DNA of 64,000 bases from Sipunculus nudus (lineage: Eukaryota; Annelida; Sipuncula; Golfingiida; Sipunculidae): positions 46,214,401-46,278,400 of the forward strand of contig CM049317.1 of the NCBI GenBank assembly GCA_026874595.1, given 5' to 3'. Positions 1 through 14,100 of the stretch are shown in pieces (position 1 is the stretch's first letter; the number at the start of each line of letters is the position of its first letter). The notes below the pieces were generated by a model. It ran no database searches, was not told the origin of the DNA, and saw only the letters and a list, made by a program, of their open reading frames with translations. The translations under genes and the position numbers were made by a program.

Positions 1-3000
1 CAGTGTACTCTGTCCCTGTAGAATAATGATATACATACGTTACTGCAATCTGTTTGTGTAGAATAATGATATACAGAAGTCACTCAGTGTTCTCTGTCCC
101 TGTAGAATAATGATATACAGAAGTCACTCAGTGTTCTCTGTCCCTGTAGAATAATGATATACATAAGTCACTCAGTGTTCTCTGTCCCTGTAGAATAATG
201 ATATACATACGTTACTGCAATCTGTTTGTGTAGAATAATGATATACAGAAGTCACTCAGTGTTCTCTGTCCCTGTAGAATAATGATATACAGAAGTCACT
301 CAGTGTTCTCTGTCCCTGTAGAATAATGATATACATAAGTCACTCAGTGTACTCTGTCCCTGCAGAACAATAATATCATAAGTCACTCAGAGTACTCTGT
401 CCCTGTAGAACAATAATATCATAAGTCACTAAGAGTACTCTGTCCCTGTAGAATAATAATATACATAAGTCACTCAGTGTACTCTGTCCCTGTAGAATAA
501 TGATATACATAAGTCACTCAGTGTACTCTGTCCCTGCAGAATAATATACATAAGTCACTCAGTATACTCTGTCCCTGCAGAATAATGATATACATAAGTC
601 ACTCAGTGTACTCTGTCCCTGTAGAATAATGATATGCATAAGTCACTCAGTGTACTCTGTTCCTGTAGAATAATGATATACATAAGTCACTCAGTGTACT
701 CTGTCCCTGTAGAATAATAATATACATAAGTCACTCAGTGTACTCTGTCCCTGTAGAATAATGATATACATAAGTCACTCAGTGTACTCTGTCCCTGTAG
801 AATAATGATATACATAAGTCACTCAGTATACTCTGTCCCTGTAGAATAATGATATACATAAGTCACTCAGTGTTCTCTGTCCCTGTAGAATAATGATATA
901 CATACGTTACTGCAATCTGTTTGTGTAGAATAATGATATACAGAAGTCACTCAGTGTTCTCTGTCCCTGTAGAATAATGATATACAGAAGTCACTCAGTG
1001 TTCTCTGTCCCTGTAGAATAATGATATACATAAGTCACTCAGTATACTCTGTCCCTGTAGAATAATGATATACAGAAGTCACTCAGTGTTCTCTGTCCCT
1101 GTAGAATAATGATATACATAAGTCACTCAGTATACTCTGTCCCTGCAGAATAATATACATAAGTCACTCAGTGAACTCTGTCCCTGTAGAATAATGATAT
1201 ACATAAGTCACTCAGTGTACTCTGTCCCTGCAGAATAATGATATACATAAGTCACTCAGTGTACTCTGTCCCTGCAGAATAATGATATACATAAGTCACT
1301 CAGTGTACTCTGTCCCTGTAGAATAATGATATACATAAGTCACTCAGTGTACTCTGTCCCTGTAGAATAATGATATACATAAGTCACTCAGTGTACTCTG
1401 TCCCTGCAGAATAATATACATAAGTCACTCAGTATACTCTGTCCCTGTAGAACAATAATATACATAAGTCACTCAGTGTACTCTGTCCCTGTAGAATAAT
1501 GATATACATACGTTACTGCAATCTGTTTGTGTAGAATAATGATATACAGAAGTCACTCAGTGTTCTCTGTCCCTGTAGAATAATGATATACAGAAGTCAC
1601 TCAGTGTTCTCTGTCCCTGTAGAATAATGATATACATAAGTCACTCAGTGTTCTCTGTCCCTGTAGAATAATGATATACATACGTTACTGCAATCTGTTT
1701 GTGTAGAATAATGATATACAGAAGTCACTCAGTGTTCTCTGTCCCTGTAGAATAATGATATACAGAAGTCACTCAGTGTTCTCTGTCCCTGTAGAATAAT
1801 GATATACATAAGTCACTCAGTGTACTCTGTCCCTGCAGAACAATAATATCATAAGTCACTCAGAGTACTCTGTCCCTGTAGAACAATAATATCATAAGTC
1901 ACTCAGAGTACTCTGTCCCTGTAGAATAATAATATACATAAGTCACTCAGTGTACTCTGTCCTTGTAGAATAATGATATACATAAGTCACTCAGTGTACT
2001 CTGTCCCTGCAGAATAATATACATAAGTCACTCAGTATACTCTGTCCCTGTAGAATAATGATATACATAAGTCACTCAGTGTACTCTGTCCCTGTAGAAT
2101 AATGATATACATAAGTCACTCAGTGTACTCTGTCCCTGTAGAATAATGATATACATAAGTCACTCAGTGTACTCTGTCCCTGTAGAATAATGATATACAT
2201 AAGTCACTCAGTGTACTCTGTCCCTGCAGAATAATATACATAAGTCACTCAGTATACTCTGTCCCTGTAGAATAATGATATACATAAGTCACTCAGTGTA
2301 CTCTGTCCCTGTAGAATAATGATATACATAAGTCACTCAGTATACTCTGTCCCTGTAGAATAATGATATACATAAGTCACTCAGTATACTCTGTCCCTGC
2401 AGAATAATGATATACATAAGTCACTCAGAGTACTCTGTCCCTGTAGAATAATGATATACATAAGTCACTCAGTGTACTCTGTCCCTGTAGAATAATGATA
2501 TACAGAAGTCTTTCAGTGTTCTCTGTCCCTGCAGAATAATGATATACATAAGTCACTCAGTGTACTCTGTCCCTGTAGAATAATGATATACATAAGTCAC
2601 TCAGTATACTCTGTCCCTGTAGAACAATAATATCATAAGTCACTCAGAGTACTCTGTCCCTGTAGAATAATAATATACATAAGTCACTCAGTGTACTCTG
2701 TCCCTGTAGAATTATGATATACATAAGTCACTCAGTGTACTCTGTCCCTGCAGAATAATATACATAAGTCACTCAGTATACATTGTCCCTGTAGAATAAT
2801 GATATACATAAGTCACTCAGTGTACTCTGTCCCTGTAGAATAATGATATACATAAGTCACTCAGTGTACTCTGTCCCTGCAGAATAATATACATAAGTCA
2901 CTCAGTATACTCTGTCCCTGTAGAATAATGATATACATAAGTCACTCAGTGTTCTCTGTCCCTGTAGAATAATGATATACATACGTTACTGCAATCTGTT

Positions 3001-4878
3001 TGTGTAGAATAATGATATACATAAGTCACTCAGTGTACTCTGTCCCTGCAGAACAATAATATCATAAGTCACTCAGAGTACTCTGTCCCTGTAGAACAAT
3101 AATATCATAAGTCACTCAGAGTACTCTGTCCCTGTAGAATAATAATATACATAAGTCACTCAGTGTACTCTGTCCCTGTAGAATAATGATATACATAAGT
3201 CACTCAGTGTACTCTGTCCCTGCAGAATAATATACATAAGTCACTCAGTATACTCTGTCCCTGTAGAATAATGATATACATAAGTCACTCAGTGTACTCT
3301 GTCCCTGTAGAACAATAATATCATAAGTCACTCAGAGTACTCTGTCCCTGTAGAATAATAATATACATAAGTCACTCAGTGTACTCTGTCCCTGTAGAAT
3401 AATGATATACATAAGTCACTCAGTATACTCTGTCCCTGTAGAATAATGATATACATAAGTCACTCAGTATACTCTGTCCCTGCAGAATAATGATATACAT
3501 AAGTCACTCAGAGTACTCTGTCCCTGTAGAATAATGATATACATAAGTCACTCAGTGTACTCTGTCCCTGTAGAATAATGATATACAGAAGTCACTCAGT
3601 GTTCTCTGTCCCTGTAAATTAATGATATACATAAGTCACTCAGTGTACTCTGTCCCTGTAGAATAATGATATACATAAGTCACTCAGTATACTCTGTCCC
3701 TGTAGAATAATATCATAAGTCACTCAGAGTACTCTGTCCCTGTAGAATAATGATATACATAAGTCACTTAGTGTACTCTGACCCTGTAGAATAATGATAT
3801 ACATAAGTCACTCAGTGTACTCTGTCCCTGCAGAATAATATACATAAGTCACTCAGTATACTCTGTCCCTGTAGAATAATGATATACATAAGTCACTCAG
3901 TATACTCTGTCCCTGTAGAATAATGATATACATAAGTCACTCAGTGTACTCTGTCCCTGCAGAATAATATACATAAGTCACTCAGTATACTCTGTCCCTG
4001 TAGAATAATAATATACATAAGTCACTCAGTATACTCTGTCCCTGTAGAATAATGATATACAGAAGTCACTCAGTGTTCTCTGTCCCTGTAGAATAATGAT
4101 ATACATAAGTCACTCAGTGTACTCTGTCCCTGTAGAATAATGATATACATAAGTCACTCAGTATACTCTGTCCCTGTAGAACAATAATATCATAAGTCAC
4201 TCAGAGTACTCTGTCCCTGTAGAATAATAATATACATAAGTCACTCAGTGTACTCTGTCCCTGTAGAATAATGATATACATAAGTCACTCAGTGTACTCT
4301 GTCCCTGCAGAATAATATACATAAGTCACTCAGTATACTCTGTCCCTGTAGAATAATGATATACATAAGTCACTCAGTATACTCTGTCCCTGTAGAATAA
4401 TGATATACATAAGTCACTCAGTGTACTCTGTCCCTGTAGAATAATGATATACATAAGTCACTCAGTGTACTCTGTCCCTGCAGAATAATATACATAAGTC
4501 ACTCAGTATACTCTGTCCCTGTAGAATAATGATATACATAAGTCACTCAGTGTACTCTGTCCCTGTAGAATAATGATATACATAAGTCACTCAGTGTACT
4601 CTGTCCCTGTAGAATAATGATATACATAAGTCACTCAGTGTACTCTGTCCCTGCAGAATAATATACATAAGTCACTCAGTATACTCTGTCCCTGTAGAAT
4701 AATGATATACATAAGTCACTCAGTATACTCTGTCCCTGCAGAATAATATACATAAGTCACTCAGTATACTCTGTCCCTGCAGAATAATATACATAAGTCA
4801 CCCAGTTTATTCTGTCCCTGTAGAATAATGATATACAGAATTCATTCAGTGTTCTTTGTAGAATAATGATATACATAC
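1..4878. repeat. 44-bp satellite array in separase intron 17
   Basis: About 110 head-to-tail copies of a 44-bp unit, cagtgtactctgtccctgta followed by gaataatgatatacataagt and cact. Variants: a 41-bp form lacking GAT in the AATAATGATATAC stretch, a 43-bp form with 'gaacaataatatcataag', a CAGAAGTCACTCAGTGTTC form, and a diverged unit containing ACGTTACTGCAATCTG. The array is cut by the left edge. The right end decays at 4800-4878. No open frame or gene is seen. Confidence 0.98.
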
Positions 4879-5039
4879 AGAAACAAGGCCTACAGGCTTA
4901 ATGCTAACCTGTGCAATCAGATAAACACCAGGTATAATAATTAAATGCTGGACTATTTCTTTTCAAGTACATGTGTAACATGTATATGAACAATGCAATA
5001 AACTAAACAGTTTGAACAAGAAAAAATTACTCAAACATC

Positions 5040-5432
5040 ACTGATAAAATTCTGGCATAGGTGCACACAACACAAAAATGATTGTAGCTGGCACCACCAG
5101 TCTTGTATACAACAAAGCTATCAGAGATATATACATATGCCAAATTTCAGACTGATATGTCAAACCCCTCCTGAGAAATAAACAGGGACATACACTGTGC
5201 AAAAATTATTGTAGGTGGCACCACTGGTCTTGTACACAACAGGCGATCTGATATGTATAAATATACCCAATTTCAGCCTGATATATCAAATTCCTCCGTA
5301 GAAATAAGCATGCACATACACTGTGCAAAATTCATTGTAGGTGGCGACACCTGTCTTGTGAACGAGAAAACCATCAAAGATACATAGACAGGTCAAAATA
5401 TCAGGCCAATACACCAAACTTCCCTTGAGTTT
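5040..5432. repeat. Three diverged ~135-bp pearl-like core monomers
   Basis: Three successive copies of a segment with 'attgtaggtggcaccac...cttgta' and 'tatgccaaatttcagNctgatatgtcaaa'. They resemble the half-unit of the tandem core in the element at 30668-32251. No element ends were recognised, so this is a fragment. Confidence 0.75.
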
Positions 5433-5439
5433 GATGCAC

Positions 5440-6165
5440 TGGGCTGACCAGGCTTAGGTGAAAAAGGCAGTTGCCCGAGTGAACTGTGACAAATTGCTGG
5501 CTCAAGCTACTGCACTGACTGAACTCTTGACCTGCACCTGGCTAGACTGAGTGAACATTTGACCTGCACCTGGCTGCACTGAGTGAACTCTCGACCTGTT
5601 GCATAAACTGACAAAGTTGGCAGTCTGCCAAAGCTATAAAGAGATACAGGCTGAACTTTGGTGCCAAATATGATGCAGTGAGCAGTCTGCCAAAGCTATA
5701 AATAGAATGCAGCTACTGCACTGAGTGAACTCTTGATCTATACCTGGCTGCACTTCTTCAAATCCTGGCATTGTGCCAAAACTATTTATAGAGCTGACAT
5801 CATCTTGGCTAATGGCCAACATCAAGGCACTGGCAATCTGCCAATGTTAAACCAAGTGCTGCCTTCTGTACACAAAAGTGGTCCCTACTTCAAATAACTC
5901 TGACCTGTATCTGGCTGCACTAAGTGAATTCTTGACCTGTTGCATAATCTGATGCAGTGGGCAGTCTCGCCAAGCCATAAACAGAATGCAGCCACTACAA
6001 TGAGTGAACTCTTGACCTATACCTGGCTGCACTGAGTGAACTCTTGACCTGTTGCCTAATCTGATACAGTTGCCAGTCTGCCAAAGCTATAAATACATCC
6101 TGGCTGACCTTTTGCCTGTTGAGAAATCTGAAATAGCTGGCAGTCTGCCAAGCTATTTAACCTGA
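5440..6165. repeat. Degenerate tandem repeat
   Basis: Repeated blocks of 'ctgcactgagtgaactcttgacct' type and 'ggcagtctgccaaagctata' occur at least five times with irregular spacing. It translates into short open frames on the minus strand that are only repeat. No gene seen. Confidence 0.8.
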
Positions 6166-6169
6166 AATC

Positions 6170-7265
6170 TAAATGTCTAGTGGCATGATGTAATAGATGC
6201 TGATAAACTGGTGCCAGGCTAGATGTAACTGCTTCACAAAGCTTACATATATGGCAAAATGACTCAATTCAATCTCCATAATTCAGCCAAAAATCATTCA
6301 TGTGGAACCATTAAAGACAATTATTATAAGAATTATTGTGGGGATTATTCCTATTAAACAAACTGACCTCAGTGGCGTCAGTAGAAAAATGTTTTGCAGG
6401 GTTAAAACTCATACAGGAAATTACAGCAAAATGGCTAAGTTCAACTTCCTGTAACTCAGCCAAAAATCACTGAACCAAAACCATTTGAACAAACTTGAAT
6501 TATCAACATCTAAGGATAATTAATGTGTGAGATTTAAGAATTAGGCCCAGAGGTTTTTATGAAGAAGATCTTTGTAGCCACTGAACTGAAATGTGCTGTA
6601 ATGGCATATGACTAAATTCAGCTTCCCATAACTTCACCACTGAACTGAGACCATTTGAACAAACTTCAGAAAGCACTACCTTACGATTATTTCTGTGAGA
6701 TATTAAACAATTGGCCATATGGTTTCAGAGAAGAAGTTTTTTGTAGCCCTCAGTATGATACAGGCACTGATGACCCCCGTACAAAAAAGGCTGATGCAGG
6801 TTGGCCACCAACACCTCAATTTCAGATATGACTCGTGACCAACATTGGAATAAAATTTGGTGATGATAGCTCCAGCCGTTTCTGAGATTGTAATTTTAGT
6901 ATGCTTTTCTGGACAGATGACTAAGTTCAACTTCCTGTAACTCGGCCAAAAATCAACGAACTTAAACCATTTGAACAAATTTAAGAGAAACTGTTCCAGG
7001 AATCGTTTCTGAGAAATATTGGACAAATTTTTGGAGAAGATGATTTTAAAAGGTTTTTTAGCCTTTTCCCTATTAAATCTAAGAAAATGCAGTTAGCAAA
7101 AAAATAAGCAAAATCTGAGTTTTTTGGATGACTAATTTTTTGCATAAAATTTGGTGATGCTAACTCCTGCCATTTTCAAAATAGTATGAGTTAACTTACA
7201 GACGACGGATGCTGGATGACGGACCACGCCACACCATCACATAAGCTCATGAGGTCCCAAGCATT
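6170..7265. repeat. Dispersed repeat with three related segments
   Basis: The motif 'taagttcaacttcctgtaactc' followed by 'gccaaaaatca' and 'accatttgaacaaa' recurs near 6430, 6620 and 6920. The right end carries a GACGGA-type run at 7200-7230, a feature shared with the large Helentron-like family in this window. No coding content. Confidence 0.65.
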
Positions 7266-7365
7266 TTACTTATCTTTCCCAACAAAAAAATCTCACAGAA
7301 TTAAGATACGCATTTTGTAAAATGTTATCTAATCCTACAATGTAATACCTATTCTAACTTGTATC

Positions 7366-8046
7366 TTTTGTCTGATGATATTTCAAAGAAATCCTTTACA
7401 ATCTTCCCCTCCTCTGATAATATTTCAAGGAAATCCTATACAACCTTGACCTGCTATGATGATATTTCTAAGAAATATTTTAAATACAATCTTGAACTGC
7501 TCTTATGATATTTCTAAGCAATTGTACACAGCCTTCACCTATTTAGATATTTCAAAGAAAATCCTACACAGCCTTCACCTCCGCTGATAACATTTCTATG
7601 AAAACCTTTATAACCTTGACCTGCTCTGATGATATTTCTGAGAAATCCTAGCTACACAACTTTCACCTTCTCTGATGATATTTCTAAGACATCCTATACA
7701 ACCTCTACCTTCCTGATTATATTTGTAAGAAATCCTACACAACCTTCACGTTCTCTGATGACATGTCGAAGAAATCCTATACAAACGTGACCTTCTCTGA
7801 TATTTCAAAGAAATCCTATACAACCTTGACCTCCTCTGATGATATTTGTAAGAAATCCTACACAACCTTCACGTTCTCTGATGACATGTCGAAGAAATCC
7901 TATACAAACGTGACCTTCTCTGATATTTCAAAGAAATCCTATACAACCTTGACCTCCTCTGATGATATTTGTAAGAAATCCTATACAACCTTCACCGTCT
8001 CTGATATTTCTAAGAGATCCTGTACAACCTTAAACTCATCAGATAT
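7366..8046. repeat. 39-42 bp minisatellite abutting the exon 17 donor
   Basis: About 16 copies of 'tctgatgatatttctaagaaatcctatacaaccttgacc' type, 39 bp with optional +3 bp, including an exact ~120-bp duplication (7750-7990). The last partial copy ends a few bases from the separase exon 17 splice donor at 8050. A 112-codon frame on the plus strand reads through it because unit lengths are multiples of three; it is not taken as a gene. Confidence 0.92.
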
Positions 8047-8050
8047 TTAC

Positions 8051-8175
8051 CTGTTTAGTGCTGTATCCTGGCAAGTGGGCTATCACAGGACTCTCTCCTG
8101 AGCGATACTGTGTCACATACATGGAGCCTGGACCAATCACAGATGTTACAGCACTCACATGACACACCGTCAGAT
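8051..8175 (-). CDS. ESPL1: Separase exon 17 (residues 2120-2161), last exon in window
   Basis: 125 bp. The acceptor atctgcag joins the final G of exon 16 to give DLTVCHVSAVTSVIGPGSMY, matching human '[20 protein letters not shown]'; it ends 'HLPGYSTKQ', matching 'QIPTGQNK', at donor GTAAAT. Phase 0 at the end. The next human segment (with a WW pair before the catalytic region) was not found between here and position 1. Confidence 0.92.
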
Positions 8176-11100
8176 CTGCAGATGATACAGATTGAATACT
8201 CAATGTAACACCTCCATAAGAAAACTCAAAAGTTAAATGAGATATGAATCCCAGATCCCAATTTTGAAAGATTTTGGTATCAAAACAAGGCTCTATATCA
8301 CAGTGATTCATAGTGCTTTCAAGTTTTCTTGTAACTATATGTTAAGATTTATCTGGAAGATACATTGTGTTCTTTGGGTATATATATACATATGGTATTT
8401 TCAAGCCTTAAAGATGCACTGATCTGCTTGAATATACTAGGTCTGTGTTAAAATGGTTTTAAAACTTCTCATTTTTCCTGTGCTTTAGAAATATACATAT
8501 ATAACCCATGGGTCATGACGCTCAGCTGCCAAGCATGACCTGTGACATCATGGACTGAGATTCACAACTTCCAGTCAAATTTTGAAGGACCAATTTGCCA
8601 ATTTGTTAAAAATTTTCTATGACAACAGAAATATATATCACCTATGTCTGGTTAAAACACAGTGAATTGATGGTCTGAGGAAAATGCATGATTGTTAAGC
8701 TATCAGGAACTATTCCAACAGCTTGCTTGAAACCTGTCAGTCTCAAAAGGAACACCATAAAGGGCAAATATAAGATCAAAATATATAGCAAAAATCAAGG
8801 AAATACATGCAAGAATTATTGAGAAACAGGTGCTTCTGTACTGCACTTTTATGGTAATATTTATTCAGAAATATTTGACCCAATCCTTTACAAGATTACA
8901 TAAATATACATCCAACTGCATTCACTTTAACTGTTCTTGAGATAATATGATCAAAAGGAATTAAAAGATGGTTGCCTGGTGGCCATATTGGACTTCTGAC
9001 AAGTCTGAAATCAGACAACAAACATTCTCTAAATCGGACCAAACATTAAAGAAAAATTACTGAAACTGCACTGAAGAAAGAATTTCTAAGGTGGCTAACT
9101 GGCAGACATAATGGATTTCTGACAAGTATGACATTTGATATCCCACATTCTCCAATAAGAGACCAAACTTGGGGCAAATTATCCAGTAATAAATGCCCAA
9201 AATAATTCAAAAGGCATGTCCAGGCCCTCATATCAGATTTATAGATATGCAATTGTAAAAAGTGTAAGTCCAATATTTTTTATTATCACTCTGCTTTTCA
9301 ATGGGGTCAGCAGGGTAGGTAAACTGCCAAACCTGAAAGAAAAGAAATGCAGAAAGCATGACTAAGAGTCTTGAAATAAAACAAAAAGCCATCCTAAATC
9401 AAGGTACACATCCACATATTATGAGAACAAACACTTGCTTTTATATGTGGTGATATATATTAAAATATTCAGATATCTAGGAAACTAAGTTTATTGCTAG
9501 GATTCCATAAAATAAACTGCAAAATGTTCCCATCATCTTATAAATCAGTAGCTAAACCTTAATACTAAACTCTCATAGTCTTAATGCCTGGCTGAAGCAT
9601 TCTGACAACAGTGTTTTTGTTATGAAGTAACGAGGTACTTATCACTGAGCCTTATCACTTAATAGGCTGATACAAAAGGGAGTCATATGTCACCAGTGTC
9701 ACTCACAATTACAGCCACACAGGCAGATGTACCAGCTGGAGTGGGATGGTTATATATACAAGAAAAATAGAGATGGTCTATAAAATAAGTAATTGTGAAC
9801 ATCCCTGACCAATGACCTTGGCTTTTTGCCCATATATCAACTGGATTCTTTCTAAATGATGGGTAACTACTGACCACTAAAATCTGGTGTAATTACTTGG
9901 CAACCAATGGGTGAATAACTTTGACCTGCAACCTTTAACCTGCTGACCAGCTGACCCCAAAATCAATAAGTTATTTATTCATGCAAAAAGACCCATAAAT
10001 ATGAAGTTTGAGTCAAACTGAGTGATGCATAGATGTGGCATATGTGAAAGACTGAAGGTTTGGGTTGAACAGTTACACTTGAAATATGCTCACAAGCATT
10101 TAGAACAATTAAATATTGCGACCTTGACCTCTGACCTCAACATCAATAGGCTTCTTCCCTTTTTGGTAGGTAAGCCATATATGACAGATGGAAGGTACAG
10201 ATTGAAAAGTTTGCCTGAAAATGATTCCACGCAAGAAGTGGGTGCTGTGAACTTGACCTTTGACCTCAAAATCAACAGGTCTTTTCCCCTGTTGGCAGAG
10301 AAGCGATATCAGTGCTGGAAGGTTTGGAATGAAAAGTCTAGCTTGAAATGTGTCCACTACCTTTTCAAAGAAGTGGATCCTGTGACCCTGACCTTTGACC
10401 TTGTAACCTCAAAATCTATAGGATTCTTCTCCAACTTAGTAGGTGAGCTATATGTGAAAGATCAAAGAATTGGGATGAAAGGGTTGGCTTAAAATGCATC
10501 CACAGGCTTTTCAAAGAAGAGGCTCCTGTGACCTTGACCTTTTGACCTAAAAAAAATTATGGTTCTTCCCTTGTTGGTATGTGAGCTGTATGTGAAAGAT
10601 GGAAGGTTTGGGATGAAAATTTTGTCTCAAAGAGTTATTTCTGGGGGGTGCAAACACACCCCATAACTTCGAGAATATAGGTCGCAGTGACCTAATTTCA
10701 GGTTTGCAAGGAGATCTTTTTATAACCTCTAAGACTGCATAGGGTTCATGGCCCTAGCCCCTACGGTTACGATTTGTGCCCTGCTAACGGCCGGCCGGCC
10801 AGACAGACGGACAGACGGAAGGACGACGGACAAAGACCCATCGCTATAGCCCAGCATGACTGAAAGTCAGCTGAGCTAAAAACTAGGGGTGGGGGGTGTA
10901 GTCATGGCTTTTTTCGGATTAAGAATATCTGTAATCTGCTTTATATGGGCTCCCAAGAGATTTCAAATTTTATGATTAATTATTCAAATGAAAATGTTTA
11001 TCAGAGCATTCTAGACGGTGCATATAAAGGATACATGTCATTGGTAACAATATTTCAGCAGGGACTGATGGGGTTTGACACTCAGTCACAATAACTGAAA

Positions 11101-14100
11101 GGGAGTCAATATAATACCAAAAGGTCTTTAGTTTATTAAAGTTAAAGTTATTTTATGTTACCATTAGTTGATACCATACATTATTAAATAATTTGTATAG
11201 AATTAAATATTTATTATTGGAAAAAATTCAAATAAAAACTTTTCATTTTTTTTTTCATTTTAGAAAACACCATTTTCGAATTAATTCCGATTTCTGAGTC
11301 ACATAATGAGACGGTTACAAAAGAGGTGGTGACAGTTAAACTGATCTAAAGTAAATAATAAATTGGTGATGCCTATAATTATTAATCAACATTTTAAACA
11401 ACAAGACAGTAAATCAATTAATTATGATATTTACCCTCAGGAATGGCGTTAACAAGCTGCCTGAAATCATCCTGACTCTTTCCAAATGAGAGGAAGTCCT
11501 TGGTTTTGTTAAGCACCTCAATCTGCGGGCCATCTAAGTTCATCTTCTCCAGGTCAACTACCAAGGCATCTGCACTGTTAGTTGATCCTTCTTTCTGGAG
11601 TTTCCTACAAAACACCACACATTGCTGACTCTGGATTTGACAAGAAAATTTGCAAAATCACAATACAGCACTTTATTTAATTACAGAATAACACATTTTA
11701 ACAAGAGTTATTTATAAGAAACTTTTGGTAAGTTATAATATTCACAGATCTAGCATGATAGTACTAAGAAAAAATCTCTATACGGATACTGGAATGACAA
11801 TAAAAAGCAACAACATTGTGTCATACAGTTTATCCACAAAAAGTCATCTTTTAATTTTTATTTATTGGTAGGGATGGGGTGATCAAGAGGCCATGATGTT
11901 TCACTTGGCCCATATTCCTAGGTTCATTGTGCATAAGTAACTAGACTTGTGACTATTCCTTGATCACATTCCTGGGTCCAAATCATGTGCCAGATCCACA
12001 CCAAACCTAACTGATTCTTCATGATAATCTCATGAGCTTCCTTCATGATTGTGTGAGTTATGTTGTGTACAAACACAAACATACAACACAAGAGATTGTA
12101 GGCATACCCTCCTGGTTGAAGCAATAATGATACTACTTCATAGCAAGTGACCAATTTTAGGAAATTTTGTTTTCAAATTATTTGATAAATTTGAACCTAC
12201 CTGATTTTTCTTGAGATGTTGACCAGTGCGTAGTGTCTGAATGTCACAGCCTGGCTCTCACTGAAGTAGAACGCTGCCTGGTCAGGATGAGAGCCCATGC
12301 AGCTGACAGCCAGGGCCTGACAGATCTGTCGATACAGGACAGGCTGTGGACAGCGCTGGATCATGCTGAATGCCTGCTCAAGTTGACTCTTCATTGATCC
12401 TGAACATTTTAATAAGTGTAAACACAAATATTAACACTTTTCACTATTAAGCATGATATGTTAAAAATGTCAGCCTTGATTTAACCATACATGTAACATG
12501 ATTTCCTTAAACTTGCCAGCTTGTAATATTTTTTTTATATTTGAATGACCTGCACTGCTGAAATATGTTATTAGTGTGTTACAACTAATTAAATAATTAG
12601 AACATAATTTCATAATTTTGTTTTAAAATTTGCTATGGTATATACAGTGGAGCCATTCCTATTGGGCACCTCTGTAATAAGGGCACCTCCTATTTACGGC
12701 CATTTCCTCTGTTCTAAGGCCACCTCCTGTTTACAACCATTTTCATGGCCTTTAAAACAAGAGACTCGCTGAGCTGCTTGAATATAGTAGGTCAGTGATA
12801 AAATCTATTGCAGGCAAAAAGTCCAGTCCCGTCAGTGATTGTAATTCATAGATTTACTCTGTGTGTGTGTGTGTGTATATATAGAGATACAGCCCCAAAC
12901 AGACAAACAGAAAAAAAAGTGTTTGGTTACATGTGTGCTGAAGCTGAAAGGTTGCTAGTTGCAAAACACCTTGAGCTGCAAAATTCTGACTTGGTGCCAG
13001 ATGTCCTTGTTGAATATGTTTGAATATTTTGGGAAGTCCCCCTTTTTATAAAAGGGTGACTTCCGATATTGGAATAAGCTCCTTCAATAACACATCATCT
13101 TGGTAGCAAAATAACAAATAATTAATATTGTTATTACTGTAAAAAATTAATTTTCTTTGTAAATAAAAATGCTTGAAAATTGTCGGAGATCATCACATAC
13201 AACACTTATCAATAACAAAGATTATAATTAAATACAGAGCCTGGATAAATCTGAATTTGCAAACCTGCAAAATCTAAGCTGAATAATTGATTTCCTTGGT
13301 ATAACCAAGTTAATAGCTTAAGAGTTTTCAGTAGAACATTTGTATTGTATTTATATTTTCAAGAGAACATATATCGGTATATCAACATTCAGGATATTCT
13401 TTCATCTAGTTAAATTAAATATTTTAATTAATTATATTGTGCTGCTAAATAAGACCTTTTTAATCATGCATGGATTCTGTCCATAACCCAACCATGGCAA
13501 AATATTATATTGGTTATTATTTTTAATGGGTTTTGTCAAAATCCATCACATTCCTGGTAAGTTACCATGACATCCCACCAGTCCCAGTAACCTCTGCCCA
13601 TTAAATAAGTGTTTTACAGGGAATCAAACGCCTGTGAGATTATCTATTGGTGAACAGATGCAGCTTTTTTCATGAAAATTCATTAAATCCCAGGTAAGTT
13701 ATGATGGTGACCCTAAACGTTAACAGATGGTTGCAGCCACTACCATGATACCTGTCATAGACAGGCATGTAAACAAAAGCATCATGAATGGTGCATAATA
13801 ATTAATGACCCTGTAGCATACCTTGTGACCTCAGACCTCAATAAATATGCATGAATTTTGCTGAAACTGTATTGGTTAAAATTACAAGTTTTATGAAATC
13901 CATCAGACTTTTGGTTAGTCATCAAGGCGCCATCAAAGTCTGGAGACCTCTGACCTAATAAAATCTGCATGGATTTTGCAGGAAATCTAAATTAGGTGAA
14001 ATAATATACTGATAAATATATGTGTTTCATTAAAATCCATCATAATCTGTTAAGTTATTGTGGCGACACCACAAAGTAGCCTAGTGACCTTTGACCTTAT

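Noticed and set aside
1-4878. CRISPR-like array of short repeats
   Set aside because: Units are contiguous without unique spacers, and the context is a spliced animal gene. It is a satellite.
4879-8040. Search for separase protease exons on the minus strand
   Set aside because: No segment with a WW pair, the catalytic His or the catalytic Cys context was found; the exons must lie left of the window.
7763-8101. 112-codon plus-strand frame with repeated SKKSYTT motif
   Set aside because: It is the translation of a minisatellite whose unit is a multiple of three and it overlaps separase exon 17 on the other strand.
10022-10492. 156-codon plus-strand frame
   Set aside because: It reads through a non-coding ~125-bp repeat; the same blocks occur elsewhere with stops.
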